This document shows, in pieces, positions 36,028 through 39,344 of a DNA stretch of 39,344 bases; position 1 is the stretch's first letter, and each line of letters starts with the position of its first letter. The notes under the pieces were generated by a model that was not told where the DNA came from, searched no databases, and saw only the letters and a list, made by a program, of their open reading frames with translations. The DNA is taken from positions 1 through 39,344 of the forward strand of contig JAKQHX010000028.1 of the NCBI GenBank assembly GCA_029557815.1, read 5' to 3'. The DNA is from a bacterium (GTDB lineage: Bacteria > Patescibacteriota > Saccharimonadia > Saccharimonadales > JAGQNK01). Made by a program: the position numbers and the translations under genes.

Positions 36028-37170
36028 ATGAAGAAGCCGATTTATATGGACCATGCGGCCGCGACTCCACTGGATTCAGAGGTGTTACTGGCGATGCAGC
36101 CGTACTTTTCGGAGAAATTTTATAATCCGTCTGCTCTATATTTGGCCGCAAAAGACACCTCCAAGGACATCGCGGCAGCTCGAACGCGGGTTGCCGGCCA
36201 TTTCGGTGCTCGGCCTGCCGAGGTGATCTTTTTGGCAGGTGGCACGGAAGCCAATAACTTGGCAATACACGGTGTTATGAAAAAATATCCAGAAGCCAAC
36301 GTCGTCGTCAGTGCGGTAGAGCACGAGGCGGTACTACAGCCAGCCCGACAGTATATGCACAAGGAGGCTTCGGTCACGGCTGACGGCCGCGTAGACGTGA
36401 GCAGTCTGGCAGGGCTCATTGATGATCAAACGGTACTGGTGAGTGTTATGTACGCGAACAACGAAGTCGGTACCATCCAGCCTATCAAACAGGTTGCTCG
36501 TCTTCTGTCGGAATTGCGAAAACGACGCAAAAACAGCGGTAACACATTGCCGCTTTACTTCCATACTGATGCATGCCAGGCCACATTGTACTTGGACCTA
36601 CATGCAGCCCGACTGGGTGTCGATCTGCTGACCATAAATGGCGGCAAGATGTATGGCCCAAAACAGAGCGGCGCATTATACGTCCGTACAGGGGTGCACC
36701 TGCTACCTCAGATTTTGGGTGGCGGACAGGAGCTTGGCGTACGCAGCGGCACGGAAAACGTACCTGGCGTGATAGGACTGGCGGCTGCGCTTGATCTGGC
36801 ATACTCACGACGTAGCAAAGAAGTAGAGCGACTCCAGCGACTCCAGACGTTGTTTATTGCTATGGTCGAGGACAAAATTCCACATGTATTGGTAAACGGT
36901 TCGCGTAAACACCGGTTACCAAATAATGTTCATGTCACATTTCCCGGCGTAGACAATGAACGGCTTATCATGGCGCTCGACGAGGCTGGTATACAGGCGG
37001 CCGCTGGATCGGCCTGCAGCGCAAGCAGTGAAGAACCGTCCCATGTACTGCGAGCTATTGGGCTGTCTGATGAGGAGGCGCAAAGTTCGCTACGCTTTAC
37101 GATGGGCAGGACCACGAGCGAAGAAGATGTCCGCTATGCAGTAGACACGCTTGTCCGGTTAGTCGTATAA
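36028..37170 (+). CDS. Cysteine desulfurase (NifS/IscS family)
   Basis: 'IYMDHAAATPLDSEV', 'GGTEANNLAIHGV', 'HTDACQA', 'NGGKMYGPKQSGALYVR', 'GSACSASSEEPSHVL'. Confidence 0.95.
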   Translation: MKKPIYMDHAAATPLDSEVLLAMQPYFSEKFYNPSALYLAAKDTSKDIAAARTRVAGHFGARPAEVIFLAGGTEANNLAIHGVMKKYPEANVVVSAVEHEAVLQPARQYMHKEASVTADGRVDVSSLAGLIDDQTVLVSVMYANNEVGTIQPIKQVARLLSELRKRRKNSGNTLPLYFHTDACQATLYLDLHAARLGVDLLTINGGKMYGPKQSGALYVRTGVHLLPQILGGGQELGVRSGTENVPGVIGLAAALDLAYSRRSKEVERLQRLQTLFIAMVEDKIPHVLVNGSRKHRLPNNVHVTFPGVDNERLIMALDEAGIQAAAGSACSASSEEPSHVLRAIGLSDEEAQSSLRFTMGRTTSEEDVRYAVDTLVRLVV

Positions 37171-37295
37171 TGCCTATGGTTGGACATACGATGAAAACAA
37201 AAATCAAACAAAAGATCTCTATCCCCAAGGTCCTGGCCCTGATGGGGCTTGTGCTTCTGATGCTACTCGGAACTTCCGGTCCGCTACAGATCTAG
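37170..37295 (+). CDS. 41-aa (or 34-aa from ATG 37191) single-TM peptide between cysteine desulfurase and ATPase genes
   Basis: MPMVGHTMKTKIKQKISIPKVLALMGLVLLMLLGTSGPLQI*; start overlaps nifS-like stop by 1 nt (TAATG). Confidence 0.5.
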   Translation: MPMVGHTMKTKIKQKISIPKVLALMGLVLLMLLGTSGPLQI

Positions 37296-37411
37296 GACAC
37301 TGGTATTTTCGGTTGGCCAAGTATGAGTCCGCCTTGCTATGCAAAAATGCAAAAGTCCTATATATTTATTACTGAAGTTAAAAGCATGAGCGAAAAGGTG
37401 GGAGATATCCG

Positions 37412-38035
37412 GTGGAAATCTGGCAATTAGCACTCATTGTCGGGAGCTTGGCGGCAAGTACCCTGGCGTTTGTCTGGATGGCCCTGCAATCTGGAGGGGC
37501 TGGCGGTAGGAAAGGGAAAAAAGGCCAGGATCCTTATACGGAAATGGCCGAACAGGACGTTGAGCATATTTTCAATGAAACATTCCGTGAAGAGCTCAGG
37601 AACCGTGGACGTCTGCACTTTGAAAAGATCATTGGCGAAAACGCAATGTTTCTGCAACAAGACTTACGCCTGACAACCTCGCAGCTCAACGAGTTCCTGA
37701 AAGATGAAATTACCAAAAAACTCCAACAGGAATTCACCAAGTACGAAGAGTCCATAACTGACGCCAAAGAGCTTGCAATTGATGCGATTGCCAAAACTCA
37801 GCAAGCAATTGAACAACAGCATCAAGTCATGAGCCAACAGATTGCCAAAGAATTGGCCGATGAGAAGGCTCGCCTAACGAAGCATTTCGAAGAAAATATG
37901 GCGGATATCGTCAACCACTACGTACTGGCCGCTATTGGTGACCAGATAGACCTCAATGATCAGTTGGAATATATTCTGGCCAGTTTGGAAGAAAACAAAG
38001 AGGCGATAATCAAGGATATTTCAAACGGGGCTTAG
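37412..38035 (+). CDS. F-type ATPase b-subunit-like protein (N-terminal TM + coiled coil), GTG start
   Basis: TM 'LALIVGSLAASTLAFVWMAL', long helical stretch, adjacency to delta-like and alpha genes. Confidence 0.65.
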   Translation: MEIWQLALIVGSLAASTLAFVWMALQSGGAGGRKGKKGQDPYTEMAEQDVEHIFNETFREELRNRGRLHFEKIIGENAMFLQQDLRLTTSQLNEFLKDEITKKLQQEFTKYEESITDAKELAIDAIAKTQQAIEQQHQVMSQQIAKELADEKARLTKHFEENMADIVNHYVLAAIGDQIDLNDQLEYILASLEENKEAIIKDISNGA

Positions 38036-38057
38036 GAGTAAAGGGGTTTATAAAAAC

Positions 38058-38753
38058 GTGGAAAAAGACACCCTGACATTGCCGATACAAATAACCAGTC
38101 GAGTGGAGGTTGGTCGTTTGCTGCGTGAAGTCGAGCAGGTGGATGATTTTTTGAAGCAAGGGGCCGTTCGCGAACCCGGTACGGCGGTCAAGATGCCCAA
38201 GACGTCTCGTTTACTTGATGAGCTTGTCGAGGTAAACAATATGAACTTACTTCATGATGATGACCGGGCTCGGGTGTGGAGCTTTCTTATTGCCGTCAAA
38301 ACAAAAGCCCCACTGTTGCACATGAGTTTCGGTGCCGATCCGGCCCCAGCCTTTGTACAAAAACTCATGACTTGGTTACGCAAAGAAATACACCCGCTTT
38401 TGTTGTTGCAAGTGGGCTTGCAGCCTAATATTGGCGCTGGCTGTGTGGTACGTGGTACGAGTGCCTACTTTGACTTTAGTCTGCGTGAGCATTTCAAGAA
38501 GCAACGCCCGCTCCTCTTGACGAAGCTGCACGGCGACATTCAGCTGGATACCTCAGGCTCTGGTGCGGACAAAGCCGCTGTGGCAAATTCGGTAGCCGTT
38601 ACACCACCGGTACCCGAATCAGTGGCAACCAGTATCAAGAAGCCTCCTACATCCGCGACCGCAACAAATAGGCCCGCACCCCATTCGATAGAAGTGGCCA
38701 CACCGACAACGCCTGTCCCGGAGCCGCACCCGGATGGGAGTCAGCATGCCTAA
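38058..38753 (+). CDS. F-type ATPase delta-subunit-like protein, GTG start
   Basis: 'PLLLLQVGLQPNIGAGCVVRGTSAYFDFSLREHF' resembles the delta/OSCP C-terminal motif; extra Pro/Thr-rich tail. Confidence 0.65.
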   Translation: MEKDTLTLPIQITSRVEVGRLLREVEQVDDFLKQGAVREPGTAVKMPKTSRLLDELVEVNNMNLLHDDDRARVWSFLIAVKTKAPLLHMSFGADPAPAFVQKLMTWLRKEIHPLLLLQVGLQPNIGAGCVVRGTSAYFDFSLREHFKKQRPLLLTKLHGDIQLDTSGSGADKAAVANSVAVTPPVPESVATSIKKPPTSATATNRPAPHSIEVATPTTPVPEPHPDGSQHA

Positions 38754-39344
38754 TACCACCACCCAAGCCTCAGCATCAAATACCGGCAATCAGCATTTCG
38801 ACAGGTTGGTCACATCTGGCAGTCCCGTTGGCGAAGTGGTCGCCGTGGAAAAATTCCTCATTCGAGCCACTGGGCTGCAACCATGTACTATGCACGCTTT
38901 GATTATGTTCGAAGATGGCAGCAAGGGTTTCGTGCACCACATTGCAGAGGACCATGTCGTGATTCTGCACCTTGGCACTACCCCGCTAGAGGTTGGTATG
39001 GTGGCTGCCGTGCAGCACCAGGAGCTAGTGAGCAAAGTCGGCAAGGGTTTTATCGGCCGCGTGGTTAGCGTCACTGGCGAGCCGCTTGACGGCAAGGGCC
39101 CGATAGCTGCTGACGGGGTGTGGCCGGTTTTCAATACTGCGCCTCCAATGTCTGAGCGTAAACTGCTCAACGAGCAACTAGAAAGCGGCATAACTACCAT
39201 CGACGCACTTTTTCCGATTTTGCGTGGTCAGCGTATGGCACTGCTCGGCGATAGCAAGTCGGGTAAAAGTACGCTTGTCGCTCAACTTACTATGAATCAG
39301 AAAAATACTGATCAAGTAGTCGTATATGTGCTTATCGCAAAGCG
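38746..39344 (+). CDS. F1 ATPase alpha-subunit-like protein, truncated by window end
   Basis: 'GKGFIGRVVSVTGEPLDGKGPI', 'SGITTIDALFPILRGQRMALLGDSKSGKSTLVAQL'; ATG overlaps delta-like stop by 8 nt; frame open to window end. Confidence 0.9.
   Translation, partial: MPNTTTQASASNTGNQHFDRLVTSGSPVGEVVAVEKFLIRATGLQPCTMHALIMFEDGSKGFVHHIAEDHVVILHLGTTPLEVGMVAAVQHQELVSKVGKGFIGRVVSVTGEPLDGKGPIAADGVWPVFNTAPPMSERKLLNEQLESGITTIDALFPILRGQRMALLGDSKSGKSTLVAQLTMNQKNTDQVVVYVLIAK

Overview
The window is 39.3 kb of compact bacterial DNA. Gene content and style suggest a Candidatus Saccharibacteria/CPR-like genome; this is an inference, no search was run. Left part: a surface-protein locus (two DUF11 proteins with LPxTG-like C-termini around a Thr-rich stalk protein), tRNA-Glu, then an accessory stretch (about 4.2-8.6 kb). 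That stretch holds an amber-interrupted gene, a two-gene minus-strand unit, a complete IS1595/ISXO2-like element and a surface-protein fossil. Middle and right: pyk-pgk-tpiA, UvrD-type helicase, NUDIX genes, an Rpf-like G5 protein, rsmA/ksgA, a MarR regulator, a likely tmRNA, a PEBP protein, a DEAD-box helicase, typA, a bactofilin-like protein, mgtE, a GH37 trehalase, metG, tatD, a cysteine desulfurase, and the start of a divergent F1-type ATPase cluster. Strongest hunt results: (1) the IS element is bounded by an 8-bp target duplication (ATTTCACG) and about 27-bp inverted repeats, and carries about 0.8 kb of non-transposase cargo, including a candidate structured RNA of about 280 nt with its own promoter and terminator and a 26-aa Cys/acidic ORF under a perfect 10-10-10 palindrome; (2) a divergent F1-like ATPase cluster (b-like, delta-like, alpha) with no a or c subunit gene upstream, only a 34-41 aa single-TM ORF.
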